DNA from: Begonia masoniana
Taxonomy: Eukaryota; Streptophyta; Magnoliopsida; Cucurbitales; Begoniaceae
Direction: 5' to 3'
Length of the DNA stretch: 64,000 bases
Assembly: GCA_022432975.1 (NCBI GenBank)
Contig: CM039509.1
Coordinates: 13,307,860 to 13,371,859, forward strand
Shown here: positions 23,711-36,224 of the stretch, piece after piece
How the letters are laid out: each line of letters opens with the position of its first letter
How positions within the stretch are numbered: the first letter of the stretch is position 1
Translations under genes and position numbers: made by a program
Notes under the pieces: model-generated
Seen by the model: the letters and a program-made list of their open reading frames with translations, nothing else
The model's database searches: none
Told to the model about the DNA's origin: nothing

Positions 23711-24048
23711 TGGGGTACACGCTCGCACCCATAACAGTCGTGCCTGAGCTCCACCTCGCGTAACCAGATACAGATTACATTGATTCATTACGTTCATTCA
23801 TTTCATTTCATAAACACGTGCAGAAGTCCGTTTTCATGCTATTTTAAAATACGTGATGCATGAACAGTTATAAGCATAAAATAAACAAACATCATACATA
23901 CCATCAAGACTATAAAAAGCATAACCTATAAAAGAACTAACCCTATCTACCCGACCAAAGCATATAAACAAACAGCTCTCCAGAGATCCTCGACGCGACA
24001 TCGACATACGGTGTAGGCCACTCGGCCAAGTAAGTCACGAGAACTTAC

Positions 24049-24093
24049 CTTGTGCGCGCTGAACTTCGAGCTCCGTCCACAAGCGTTGTTTGT
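24049..24093 (-). promoter_or_regulatory. Candidate spliced mini-exon in W'' LTR (45 nt)
   Basis: Minus strand ...GTCTCAG|ACAAAC ... GCACAAG|GTAAGT. The W' LTR segment (61611-61655) has the same length. Confidence 0.5.
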
Positions 24094-24759
24094 CTGAGAC
24101 AAAATACAACAATTGTCGTTAAACGAGATTTAAACCGTTATACGTCCAAATTTAACGAAACCTTAACTAAGGAAATTTTCCTAAAGTTCTGACTCAACTC
24201 TTTGAGACATTTTATTGAGCAATTCGTGCTTGTGAATTTCCAAAACTCCATTAATGGAGATTCTCAAACCTAAAAATCCAGTTTTTTCAACCTAAACACC
24301 GAATACACTCTAGCTTTCGTCCAATAACGTTTAATACATTCAATATACTCACTAATACGTGTAACGACCCGAGAAGGATCGCCACACAAATTCGTGACTT
24401 GATCTCTTAATCATTTGACTCCTACTCCCATACACCTTGTTCATTATTAGTGTTAATATTATTCCCTCTTTAGTTTCCTCTTTTTTTTTTTTCAAACATC
24501 TCTTGATCTGCATCTTATAGACTCACATCGACCGATGATCACGTGTCCGCCATGTGACACATCGGATCTCAACCAGCAATAGACATCCACCGGTGGTCAC
24601 GGGCGTTGCACGTGCCTAATTAAAGACATCGCCCGATCCCGAACATTCTCCACTAGGTGTACATATTTACCCTATAACTACCGGTGGTCATGTGTGCTTC
24701 ACGTGACCGATTTAAAACATTTCTTGACATTAAACAATCAGAAAATACTCACGTCATCC

Positions 24760-27700
24760 GGTCACTAGACGACAATTTAACATCTACAATCATCCGTGAA
24801 GAATGACACTTCATCCACTGAACACTAGACGACAAAATAACATTTAGATCACCCGTTGAAGGAATACGCTCCATCCACCGAACGCTAGACGACAGATAAC
24901 ATTTACATCATCCGGCGAAGGAATAAGCTTCATCCACCGAACGCTAGACGACAAAATACCATTTACATCATCCGGCGAAGGAATACGCTTCATCCACCGA
25001 AACGCTAGATGACAAAATACCATTTACATCATCCGGCGAAGGAATACGCTTCATCCACCGAAACGCTAGACGACAAAATACCATTTACATCATCCGGCGA
25101 AGGAATACGCTTCATCCACCGAAACGCTAGACGACAAAATACCATTTACATCATCCGGCGAAGGAATACGCTTCATCCACCGAAACGCTAGACGACAAAA
25201 TACCATTTACATCATCCGGCGAAGGAATACGCTTCATCCACCGAAACGCTAGACGACAAAATACCATTTACATCATCCGGCGAAGGAATACGCTTCATCC
25301 ACCGAAACGCTAGACGACAAAATACCATTTACATCATCCGGCGAAGGAATACGCTTCATCCACCGAAACGCTAGACGACAAAATACCATTTACATCATCC
25401 GGCGAAGGAATACGCTTCATCCACCGAAACGCTAGACGACAAAATACCATTTACATCATCCGGCGAAGGAATACGCTTCATCCACCGAAACGCTAGACGA
25501 CAAAATACCATTTACATCATCCGGCGAAGGAATACGCTTCATCCACCGAAACGCTAGACGACAAAATACCATTTACATCATCCGGCGAAGGAATACGCTT
25601 CATCCACCGAAACGCTAGACGACAAAATACCATTTACATCATCCGGCGAAGGAATACGCTTCATCCACCGAAACGCTAGACGACAAAATACCATTTACAT
25701 CATCCGGCGAAGGAATACGCTTCATCCACCGAAACGCTAGACGACAAAATACCATTTACATCATCCGGCGAAGGAATACGCTTCATCCACCGAAACGCTA
25801 GACGACAAAATACCATTTACATCATCCGGCGAAGGAATACGCTTCATCCACCGAAACGCTAGACGACAAAATACCATTTACATCATCCGGCGAAGGAATA
25901 CGCTTCATCCACCGAAACGCTAGACGACAAAATACCATTTACATCATCCGGCGAAGGAATACGCTTCATCCACCGAAACGCTAGACGACAAAATACCATT
26001 TACATCATCCGGCGAAGGAATACGCTTCATCCACCGAAACGCTAGACGACAAAATACCATTTACATCATCCGGCGAAGGAATACGCTTCATCCACCGAAA
26101 CGCTAGACGACAAAATACCATTTACATCATCCGGCGAAGGAATACGCTTCATCCACCGAAACGCTAGACGACAAAATACCATTTACATCATCCGGCGAAG
26201 GAATACGCTTCATCCACCGAAACGCTAGACGACAAAATACCATTTACATCATCCGGCGAAGGAATACGCTTCATCCACCGAAACGCTAGACGACAAAATA
26301 CCATTTACATCATCCGGCGAAGGAATACGCTTCATCCACCGAAACGCTAGACGACAAAATACCATTTACATCATCCGGCGAAGGAATACGCTTCATCCAC
26401 CGAAACGCTAGACGACAAAATACCATTTACATCATCCGGCGAAGGAATACGCTTCATCCACCGAAACGCTAGACGACAAAATACCATTTACATCATCCGG
26501 CGAAGGAATACGCTTCATCCACCGAAACGCTAGACGACAAAATACCATTTACATCATCCGGCGAAGGAATACGCTTCATCCACCGAAACGCTAGACGACA
26601 AAATACCATTTACATCATCCGGCGAAGGAATACGCTTCATCCACCGAAACGCTAGACGACAAAATACCATTTACATCATCCGGCGAAGGAATACGCTTCA
26701 TCCACCGAAACGCTAGACGACAAAATACCATTTACATCATCCGGCGAAGGAATACGCTTCATCCACCGAAACGCTAGACGACAAAATACCATTTACATCA
26801 TCCGGCGAAGGAATACGCTTCATCCACCGAAACGCTAGACGACAAAATACCATTTACATCATCCGGCGAAGGAATACGCTTCATCCACCGAAACGCTAGA
26901 CGACAAAATACCATTTACATCATCCGGCGAAGGAATACGCTTCATCCACCGAAACGCTAGACGACAAAATACCATTTACATCATCCGGCGAAGGAATACG
27001 CTTCATCCACCGAAACGCTAGACGACAAAATACCATTTACATCATCCGGCGAAGGAATACGCTTCATCCACCGAAACGCTAGACGACAAAATACCATTTA
27101 CATCATCCGGCGAAGGAATACGCTTCATCCACCGAAACGCTAGACGACAAAATACCATTTACATCATCCGGCGAAGGAATACGCTTCATCCACCGAAACG
27201 CTAGACGACAAAATACCATTTACATCATCCGGCGAAGGAATACGCTTCATCCACCGAAACGCTAGACGACAAAATACCATTTACATCATCCGGCGAAGGA
27301 ATACGCTTCATCCACCGAAACGCTAGACGACAAAATACCATTTACATCATCCGGCGAAGGAATACGCTTCATCCACCGAAACGCTAGACGACAAAATACC
27401 ATTTACATCATCCGGCGAAGGAATACGCTTCATCCACCGAAACGCTAGACGACAAAATACCATTTACATCATCCGGCGAAGGAATACGCTTCATCCACCG
27501 AAACGCTAGACGACAAAATACCATTTACATCATCCGGCGAAGGAATACGCTTCATCCACCGAAACGCTAGACGACAAAATACCATTTACATCATCCGGCG
27601 AAGGAATACGCTTCATCCACCGAAACGCTAGACGACAAAATACCATTTACATCATCCGGCGAAGGAATACGCTTCATCCACCGAAACGCTAGACGACAAA

Positions 27701-28018
27701 ATACCATTTACATCATCCGGCGAAGGAATACGCTTCATCCACCGAAACGCTAGACGACAAAATACCATTTACATCATCCGGCGAAGGAATACGCTTCATC
27801 CACCGAAACGCTAGACGACAAAATACCATTTACATCATCCGGCGAAGGAATACGCTTCATCCACCGAAACGCTAGACGACAAAATACCATTTACATCATC
27901 CGGCGAAGGAATACGCTTCATCCACCGAAACGCTAGACGACAAAATACCATTTACATCATCCGGCGAAGGAATACGCTTCATCCACCGAAACGCTAGACG
28001 ACAAAATACCATTTACAT
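24760..28018. repeat. 61-bp satellite array, about 50 copies
   Basis: Units begin GACGACAAAATACCATTTAC and contain CATCCGGCGAAGGAATACGC and CCACCGAAACGCTA. Copies from about 25000 to 28018 are virtually identical; those before 24960 are diverged and shorter (A-to-AA and similar changes), marking the origin from the LTR palindrome block. 61 is not a multiple of 3, so no long ORF forms. There are no spacers, so it is not a CRISPR-like array. Confidence 0.97.
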
Positions 28019-28157
28019 GAATGCCATGAATGTATACTTCGGAGAACTACATGGTCATTCGCCTTTCTTGTTCCTAATCATTCATCCATAGTCCTGACTC
28101 ATATTCACTATTCATAACTCACTATCATAATCATTGTTTTATATTCATCATTTAAGT

Positions 28158-28305
28158 TGTGTGGAATGAGAGAGGATTTTGTGCGGCTAAAGGGGGTTCG
28201 ACAGTGATTTTGGATCATGGTCCCTACTGCGGGTCGTATTACATAGTGTCCTTCTTTGGCCTGTGACATACGCCGAACCGCCCCCAACCCTCACTCAACC
28301 ACGTT
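28158..28305. other. Hairpin in X' LTR
   Basis: GTGGAATGAGAGAGG and AAGGGGGTTCG at the left can pair with CGAACCGCCCCCAACCCTCACTCAACCAC at the right, imperfectly. Homologous to 18683-18822. Confidence 0.6.
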
Positions 28306-28583
28306 GCAGGGATTTTTTTCTCCTCTTATCTTGTTCATGAGCAAACATGCTTTTAAACATTTTCATATGCATAAATCGTCACTGATGCATGTACTTGAAA
28401 ATTCTTAAATCATCAAGCTGCAGAACAAAATACCATTCGACATGAAGCCTTAACATTGAGCTAATCATCGACATAAACTTTAGACAGTAACACAAGGGGA
28501 ACTTCTAATCATCATGTGAGTTTCTACCTAGCATCCTTTGATGTAGGGTCCTAATGACCTGAGAAACCTACACATTCACTTAC

Positions 28584-28630
28584 CTAGTCTCCTTAGCACT
28601 TTGAGTTCCTTCCTCTTCAAATTTCTTCAC
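28584..28630 (-). promoter_or_regulatory. Candidate spliced mini-exon in X' LTR (47 nt)
   Basis: Minus strand ...TTCTAG|GTGAAGAAATTTG ... GACTAG|GTAAGTGAATG. Confidence 0.55.
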
Positions 28631-29964
28631 CTAGAACATTTACATTGCAGTAGTTAAAATAAAATCCTAATAGTTCTAATCTCGAGTTATCCTAAGATCT
28701 AATAGCTAAGAGTCATTCCCGAGTTCTTAGTTTAATACTCAATGTAACCCGAAATCCCAAAATCAAAACAGACGGGTTCGATAAATAATAACTCAGGGTT
28801 GGTTGTTTTAAATGTCCAGAATCGATTCGGAATGACATTACCAATCTTGGGTTTCAAAATATTCTTATCAATACTCGGCCATTGAAGAATCCAAAACTTC
28901 AATACAGAGCTGAAAACAGAGCTAATAAACTAACAGATAGCCACATTGTCTAATGCATACCTCAGGCGCAGAGTAGTCGAGTGGTGGCGGGGTAAACCGG
29001 CGGTCGAGGAGAGTTTGCTGGTAGCAGAGAGTAAGAACTTGCGAGAGAAGAAATCGCCGGAAAGGAAGGTGTCGGCTACCGTGGTTTAATGAGGTTTGAA
29101 TCCTTTCCTTTTTCTTTAAATACTGGCCTCAATCCTCCAAAATTACAACTTTGCCACTCAACCTAGTTTAGATCCACATGTAATTAATTACTCTTGGTAT
29201 AAGTCCTAAACTGTAAAGATTAAATATTCATGACCTGTTAATACAGTTAGGAAAATCACCTGGCCGTTAACTCGGGTGTTACAATACTTCATACCTATCA
29301 ATTTCTAACTTTAAACTACGTTTTTCACAAAACCTAAACGAAACCCTAATTGTTAAACGTTCTGAAAACTACGAATAATCTTTCTAAAACCATAGATTCA
29401 TACATAGGGTTGAGTTTGGAGAAGAAAACGTGAAGAACGGAGGAGGAACAGAGGAGGAATCATTGACGGAGAGGAGTGAGCCGTGAGTCGCCGTAGAGAG
29501 AAAGGAGAAATCGCAGGGGAAAGGAGAAAATGGCATGGAGAAGAAGAAAGACATGTGTTTTAATTGAAATTTTGACTTTGCAAATTACCATTTTGCCCTT
29601 CCTTTGATTTTCTATTTGTTTCGTCCTTCGTTTCTTTAATTAACCGACGATTCAGTTTCTCCAAATTTTCTTACTTCGCCAATAACTTCAACTTACTACT
29701 AGGGTTCCATTAAAACTGTCCGTTCGCAATTCGGATCTCGTTTACTATATTTACCAAAGTATCTTTTATATTACGAGAAATGTAATTATCGTAAAATTAG
29801 CGTTAAACTCCTAAAATTTCCAAAATTTTCTTAAAATCCTTATAAACCATTAGGATTATAATAACGCTTTCTTTTTACAACACCGACTTAATTTGACATA
29901 ATTACAAAAATGCCATTTATATCATTTATTTACAAATTCTCGAAAATCTAGGTGTTACATTTAG

Positions 29965-30660
29965 TGTCTAGAAGCTATCTTCACAAGCTCCATTCCAAGA
30001 GTACTTGGTGTCCTTCTTTGTTAAACTAGTTAAAGGCTTGGCAATTATAGAAAATCCCTTGATGGACTTTCTGTAATAGCCTGCCAATCCAAGGAAACTA
30101 CGGACTTCACTGGCGTTCCTCGGCTGTGGCCAGTCTTTTACTGCCTGAATTTTGGTTGGATCTACGGATATGCCCTCAGCAGAAATGACATGGCCTAGAA
30201 AGTTGACCTTATCCAACCAGAACTCACATTTGGACAACTTGGCATAGAGTTGCTGCTGTTTTAATATCGTCAAAACTACTCTTATGTGTTTTTCATGGTC
30301 AGCTTTGGTCCGTGAGTAAATTAGGATATCATCTATAAACACAATCACAAACTTGTCCAAATACTCACGAAACATACGGTTCATCAAGTCCATAAAAGCT
30401 GCAGGTGCATTTGTCAATCCAAACGACATCACAAGAAATTCATAGTGTCCATATCGGGTTCTAAATGCTGTCTTTGGTATATCACTCTCCTTAACCTTCA
30501 GTTGGTAATAACCCAAACGTAAGTCAATTTTTGAAAATACCTTAGCTCCTTGTAACTGGTCAAACAAGTCGTCAATTCGGGGTAAGAGATATTTATTCTT
30601 GATCGTTAACTTGTTCAGTTCTCTATAATCTATGCACATTCTAAGAGAACCGTCTTTCTT
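29965..30660 (-). pseudogene. RE-2 reverse transcriptase
   Basis: A 223-residue uninterrupted minus-strand frame (30639-29968) covers most of reverse transcriptase: [62 protein letters not shown] and the catalytic FIDDILIYS, then [16 protein letters not shown] and [16 protein letters not shown]. The active-site aspartates are kept. It ends at a TAG next to the W'' junction, where RNase H should follow. The frame is lost upstream of 30660 (the KKDG motif is shifted). It copied element RNA into DNA. Confidence 0.9.
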
Positions 30661-30984
30661 CTTAACAACTAGGGCGTATAAATCCCTTGTCTACTAATTC
30701 CTGTAGTTGGACTTTTAATTCCTTTAGCTCAATAGGTGCCATGCGGTAAGGGTTCTTAGACACTGGTAATGTCTCGGGATATGTATCGATTACAAACTCA
30801 ATTTCTCTATCAGGTGGTAACCCGGGCAAGTCATCCAAAAATGCTTCTGGAAACTCTCAGACTGTAGGAATATCTTGAAGTTCTACCTTATTCTTTACCC
30901 AGAACATCAATTATGCTAGCTAGAAAACTCTCACAACCACCCTTCAGTAACCGTTGAGTCACTAGTGAGGATATAATTGGTATT
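30661..30984 (-). pseudogene. RE-2 protease-reverse transcriptase linker (decayed)
   Basis: Fragments in several minus frames ([15 protein letters not shown] near 30810; [13 protein letters not shown] near 30735) match the usual segment before reverse transcriptase; multiple stops. Confidence 0.6.
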
Positions 30985-32403
30985 TTACTTATTTTTTGGA
31001 ATAGCTTGGAAGGAATACCGATCTCCGTTTGGGGGTCGGAACTCAACCAATCCAGACTTACAACTTATCGTGGCATAATGTCTGAATAACCAATCCATTC
31101 CTAGTATGACTTCATATCCCTTCATATCAATTACGATTAGCTCTACATATAACTTCTTATCTCCTAAAGATACAATATCACCTTTCACTATTTGTTTTGA
31201 ATGTAAAGACTTCCTTGACGGTAACATAACACTATATGATCTCTCGGCTGGCAAGAGTTCTAACCTATGCTTACATACAAACAAGGTTGATACAAACGAG
31301 TGTGTGACTCCCGTATCTATAAGTGTATAAGCAGAAATACCACAGATCATAATTGTACCTGTTATGACCGTATGCTGCACTACATCTTCATCTTCCAATA
31401 AAGCATAGACTTTAGGCGCTACTCTTGCTCGGTTTGGGTTTGGCGGCATGGGGCAATCTCTAACCATGTGTCCAACCTTGTCACACCTATAGCAACGGAC
31501 CAGAATATAATTTGCATTCGCCATGGTGGTTCTTCTTGCAGGTGGAACATAGAGGAGCTCGAGGTCGCTTTCCTTTTCCTTGGTCATCATTTGGATTGAA
31601 GGGTCTCTTCACACCCTTCTGCTATTGCTGCGGTCCTCTATTTGGTTGTGGTTGCCAACCTTTGCCTTGGCGCGGTGGTGGCTGAGTCTCCTTAATGAAC
31701 TTCCTTGGTGGTTCACGTTGCTCTTGCACTATTAACTCAACTTCTTCCAATTCTAAAGCCTTAGTAGCCACTTCGGAATAAGGTATGTTATGGATCCCTG
31801 TAGTCTTTACCCTCTGGAAGAGGCTCGGCTTCAGTCCATGGACAAACTGGTGAATCTTGTCTTCTTCATCATCCACCAGTCGGGGTGCAAACCTGGACAA
31901 GGCCTCAAACGTACAGATGTAATCAGCCACAGAACCGGTTTGGCGCAGCAGGATAAACTCCATCTTTTTGCTGGCCTGAACTGCTCGGCTAAAATACTTG
32001 TCATAGAAGGCCCTCTTGAACCATGCCCAAGTCATAGTTTCTGCATTCGTAGTGCTCCGAATTGAGTCCCACTAATGCCTTGCACCCAATGCAAGATGAA
32101 AAACAGCACATGTGACCTTGTCCCCTTCTTCGACCTTGGCATACTTGAACATGTCCTCAATTGTCCGAATCCACTCTTCAGCATAAACAGGATCCGAAAC
32201 TTGACCATTGAATACTGGAGGTCCAAGGCGGTGAAAACGCTCGCTTCCATTGTCGTGGGTTGTATTCGAGCTAGAATTCCCTTGCTCTTCTCTAGTAGCC
32301 ACCCACTGCTCAATTTGACGGGACTGGCGAATAGCTAACTCAGTTAGCTGAGCGATGGTGTTACTATCCTCATTGTTCTCTCTTTGTTGACCTCTTACCA
32401 TTT
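30985..32403 (-). pseudogene. RE-2 gag-protease (broken)
   Basis: Minus strand from MVRGQQ at 32403. Gag core (FHRLGPPVFNGQVSDPV; EEWIRTIEDMFKYAK) to 32072, where a stop falls at the WWDS motif; the gag core continues 32035-31622 (LRQTGSVADYICTFEALS); then a zinc knuckle CYRCDKVGHMVRDC and a protease with DTGVTHSF and ILGMDWLFRH in 31590-30985. The sequence closely parallels gag of element T (48503-49801), so both are the same clade. A candidate 62-nt leader intron ends 9 nt before the start codon. Confidence 0.88.
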
Positions 32404-32411
32404 TGAGATTC

Positions 32412-32473
32412 CTAAACAAATAATCATAAGCACATCTTAACGTAATGACATTACTAAAATCATAGACAAATAC
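32412..32473 (-). promoter_or_regulatory. Candidate 62-nt intron in RE-2 leader
   Basis: Minus strand CAACT|GTATTT ... TTTAG|GAATCTC just before gag. Element T has the same layout (48431-48492, 62 nt) and W' a 63-nt version (59836-59898). The size is below the usual plant intron minimum, so splicing is uncertain. Confidence 0.4.
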
Positions 32474-32547
32474 AGTTGTTGGAATGTGCTCACGTGCCAA
32501 TCTGTGCTGGAAGGCAGTCTGCAGAATCGATTTTAGAACGCAGTTTT

Positions 32548-32559
32548 GCTTTGATACCA
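32548..32559 (-). other. RE-2 primer-binding site
   Basis: Minus strand TGGTATCAAAGC, the methionine-tRNA site with A in place of G at position 9, as in element T. Confidence 0.82.
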
Positions 32560-32572
32560 TAAATGTAACACC

Positions 32573-33803
32573 CCGAGTGATGTGCCCCATAGGCCCATTA
32601 CACGGTCTCAAACCCAAGGTCATAATTTATCTAATTTATGCACTTACACTCTTGTCTCTTTTGCAGGTAATGGATTGTGTGGAGGCTTGGAGAACACCTT
32701 GGGAGACTTGAAGTGGGAATCCAAAGCTACGGATGTGGACCAACCAACACACTTAATCACTTGGAAATTCAAGCAAGGAGACCAATTTGATCACATGGGA
32801 ATTTGTCTTCCCGAGCCTTAATTGTAACCTTTTATTTCAAACTTATTTTGAGGCAAACATTGGCCTTCTTGTTAAACTTTATTATAAGCATGCATATTAG
32901 GCATTTAGGGTTAGATGAATGATAAGTTAGATGATGGAATGGAAGTGGTTCAAAGCAAGTGCATGGAGTGCATGGAAGAGGAGAAATGGGCCTTAAGGAA
33001 AAGATATCCATTTTGGCCCAACCTTGAGTGGAGGGGACCACTACCCTTTATCCAAACCATGGGCTGCCACTTGAGGGATTCTTAGAGGTTCTCCAATCAA
33101 CACAAGGGCAAGGATTGATGACATGGTTATCACACAACCATTGGATCAAGAAAACCAAACTCATCTCGGCCATCCAAGCTATCTTCATGATCCAACAGTT
33201 ACACCATTTTGAAGACCACTTTTTGAATCACATCCAAGCCATCCATAGGTCTATAAAAGCATGGTAATTGGTGATTGTAAGTTTTTGGACTGATTTTAAG
33301 GAGCATGCACGGATTTCCCTTCCATGGTTGAAGGAGTTTGAAGAAACCAACAAGGTTTGCTCGGTTTGCACAAAACCGAGGGGTTGCGCCCCCACCACTC
33401 CCTTCTTGCTTGGTAGCTTGCAAGGGTTATATAGCCATCTTCTTCTCCATCTCCTTGGGAGTGGAAAACAGCAAGAAGTGGCCCCAAACCGTGTTCAAGA
33501 GTCGAGTTGTCTTCCTTGGAAGCAACTATTGCCAAAGGCTTCAAAATATTACCTATTGGCCGATTTCTTGAAGTTTTGCATATCTTTTCCATCTCAATGA
33601 ATCAGGACCACGCCTTCCACTATCACACACCTCACTCACTCCACTAACATCATATAAAGTTTCGTTTTCATCTAAGCACATTTGGTCATTCAAGTTCATC
33701 TTGCAATTTGTGTTCTTCTCGGCCATTTCTTGCCAATCCGAGGAGCTAACGATCCCCTCTAAGCTCTAAACGTTTTCTTGCAGGTTAGGGCTATATCACC
33801 GAG
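32573..33803 (+). mobile_element. Solo LTR V (CRM/Reina-like), target duplication CCGAG
   Basis: The insert 32578-33798 (TGATGTGCCCC ... GGGCTATATCA, 1221 bp) is flanked by CCGAG at 32573-32577 and 33799-33803. X1 reads through this site uninterrupted. The plus strand opens with a frame coding HRPITRSQT and ending CLPEP at 32820-32822, matching the polyprotein tail encoded at the start of CRM/Reina-type LTRs. Other ORFs inside (33028-33600) show no domain. Confidence 0.87.
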
Positions 33804-33989
33804 TCTCCCAGACCCGATTTGTTACCCAAGACATAGGACTGGACTAAGAAATTTTACGAAAAATTTTGACATTACTTTCCATAATAAAATTTTTATCTTT
33901 AATCCTCGACTATACAGCGGAAAAACTCAATAAATAAACAACATTTATATTTAGACAAAACGTTAAGACATTTGGCTGGGGGAATTGAA

Positions 33990-34480
33990 AATCAAAGAAC
34001 ATCTACCGATCGCAAACGACAAGATTTCCTTCTCGCATCTGCCGATCTCAAAACGACAAAACATAATTCCCACTTCTACCGATAATATAAGCAATAACAT
34101 CTACCGATCGCAAAACGACAAGATTTCCTTCTCGCATCTGCCAATCGCAAAACGACAAAACATATTTCTCACTTCTACCGATAGTATAAACAACAACATC
34201 TACCGATTTTCATGTGCATCCCACGTGACCCATTAAATATTACCCGATAGAAGACTTCTACCGATAATAATAAACAGTATCTATCGATAGAAATAAACAA
34301 CATCTGCCGATCACAAAACGACAAGACGTAAAACTCACTTCTACCGATTGACATGTGCATCCCACGTGACTCATTAAACATCACCTGATAGAAGGCTTCT
34401 ACCGGTGAACGAGGACTCTTAACAGAATAGCTAAATTTCTACCGGTAGAAACATCTACCGATGGACAAGCACTTTTAACA
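33990..34480. repeat. Palindrome/short-repeat block in LTR X2
   Basis: Same units as X1 (CTACCGATCGCAAACGACAA; CTACCGGTAGAAACATCTACCG), with small unit-number and base differences. Confidence 0.75.
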
Positions 34481-35017
34481 TCTTCTGATAGGAAACATTC
34501 AGACTTTCACAGACTTCAACTTGACCGGGATGAACAAACACACAATTGAACCATAGACTCATCCAAAATACGTGTAGCGAAAAACTTAAATAAAACAGAT
34601 CATTCTATATCCTCATAATTATCCTCAAACTTAGAAATTCAGTAAGACAAATTCTAATATCCATCGTTTTAAGAAAAAACCATCTTATTTAGACCTCAGT
34701 ATTCATAATCCTTATTAACATCATAAGAGTAGTAACCAGGGGTTGAAATCGCCATTTCCAGCCACAAACTGTCCCCCTGAGCACCATCTAGCAACCAGTC
34801 CTAGATATCTTCATTGGGTTTGAAATCCTCACCTGATAATTCGTCACCTACATCATAAGGTTTAAACTATAAGCCTAATGCTTAGTAAGAAGTGCAATAC
34901 TAACATGTATGCATGAATGCACAGTTGAAAAGAACACATTTGCATAATCATTTCTCGTCACATTCTTGTTCAGGTTCTTGTTCATCGTTTACATCATGTT
35001 TTTATTCATCGTTACAT

Positions 35018-35153
35018 CATGTGGATTAAGGAAGGATTTGTGATGGAAAGAGGGTTGACAGTGAAAGTGTACATAATCCCTTGCGGGCCATTTTCGTGGT
35101 CCTCCTTTTGGACAGTGACATACGCCAAACCGCCCCCAACCCTGTCTTAATCC
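35018..35153. other. Hairpin in LTR X2
   Basis: GGATTAAGGAAGG ... AGGGTTG pairs with CCCCCAACCCTGTCTTAATCC; homologous to 18683-18822. Confidence 0.65.
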
Positions 35154-35606
35154 TTGTTACATAAGTTTCATGTTATATCTTGATCGTGAAGGAAAACATG
35201 CACTTAAAACATTTTCATATGCTTGAAAAGGAAACTATCATGAAGCATGAGTATGAGTACCCTTATTTCCCCGGACAAAAAGACAGATCAATCGTTCAAC
35301 AATAAATCATGTTGGTAACTCACGTATCATCACCAAACTGTTAATAACACAAACAGCCTCCGGACATCGTAATCAACTTTAACTTAGTACTCTTGTGATG
35401 TAGGGCCCTATATGCCGGGAATCCTACTCACTCACTTACCTGGTTTTCTTAGCAAAATTGAGCACTTCTCTTCAGACTTCTTCACTTAAAAATATTTCAC
35501 ATTACAGTGTTAAATCAAAATCCTAAAAGTTCTAACCAAAAGTCATCCTAGAATCTAGCATATATGTATATACTTCTAAATCTTCTTAGTCGAGCACCTA
35601 GTGTGC

Positions 35607-35830
35607 GCAGATTAACATCCGGAACCTAAAATAACCAGATTCAACCTAGTAACTAACCACAAAATACAAATATCATTACTATTACTCTGCCATAGAAGAA
35701 TCCGAAACTTCAAGTGGGGCAGATTAACATCCGGAACCTAAAATAACCAGATTCAACCTAGTAACTAACCACAGAATACAAATATCATTACTATTACTCT
35801 GCCATAGAAGAATCCGAAACTTCAAGTCTT
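35607..35830. repeat. 112-bp tandem duplication in LTR X2
   Basis: GCAGATTAACATCCGGAACC at 35607 recurs at 35719. X1 has one copy (about 19960). Confidence 0.9.
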
Positions 35831-36224
35831 AGCTGAAAACAGAGCTCTAAGTAACTAACCAGCAACTACATTGTCTAAGTCTTACCTAGAACGTGGATCG
35901 TCGAGGTGGAGACTGAAGAATCGATCGTCGATGGAGGAGTAGCTAGCCGAGAGAGAGAGAGAGAGGAAGAGCTCTGGAGAAAAAAAAAAGGGAAAATTGC
36001 CAAGAGAGGAATGTCGGCTACACTGAGGTTTTAATGAGGTTTAAGGATTTCCATTTTCTATATATACTAAATAAAATCCTCCTTTATTACGGTTCTGCCA
36101 CCACACAAATAGAAATTGAATAAATTTTGGCATTTAATTCTAAATCAAAAAGATCATTAATAGAGGTGACAGTTAAATCAGAAAAGAAAATTGTCTGGCC
36201 AAAATTGTCGGGTGTTACAGTACC

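Larger units (their letters stand above)
24355..29288 (-). mobile_element. Solo LTR X' with target duplication ATACG/ATACT
   Basis: The LTR 24360-29283 (TGTAACGACCCGAG ... ACTCGGGTGTTACA, 4924 bp) is flanked by ATACG (24355-24359) and ATACT (29284-29288), one mismatch. The right half resembles X1/X2 (GTCGGCTAC...TTTAATGAGGTTT; mini-exon 28584-28630). About 3.2 kb of its length is a 61-bp array. Confidence 0.85.
22455..29964 (-). mobile_element. Solo LTR W'' (TSD TTTAG) containing solo LTR X'
   Basis: The LTR 22460-29959 starts TGTGACGACCC and ends TAGGTGTTACA. TTTAG is at 22455-22459 and 29960-29964. With X' and its duplication removed it is about 2571 bp, close to the W1 and W' LTRs, which it resembles at both ends. 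It has a palindrome block (22690-22990), a 21-G run (23690-23710) and a mini-exon-like segment (24049-24093, minus). Confidence 0.9.
32564..36219 (-). repeat. RE-2 5' LTR (X2), split by solo LTR V
   Basis: TGTAACACCCCGAG, then V, then CGAGTCTCCC ... TCGGGTGTTACA. About 2430 bp without V. Holds the palindrome block (33990-34470), hairpin (35018-35153), a 112-bp tandem duplication (35607-35830) and the mini-exon-like segment 35440-35485. Confidence 0.9.

Noticed and set aside
24760..28018. Possible CRISPR-like array
   Set aside because: Units are contiguous with no unique spacers, and this is plant nuclear DNA.
33028..33600. Overlapping ORFs of 70-110 residues in solo LTR V
   Set aside because: On both strands with no family motif; only the short polyprotein tail at the LTR start is supported.
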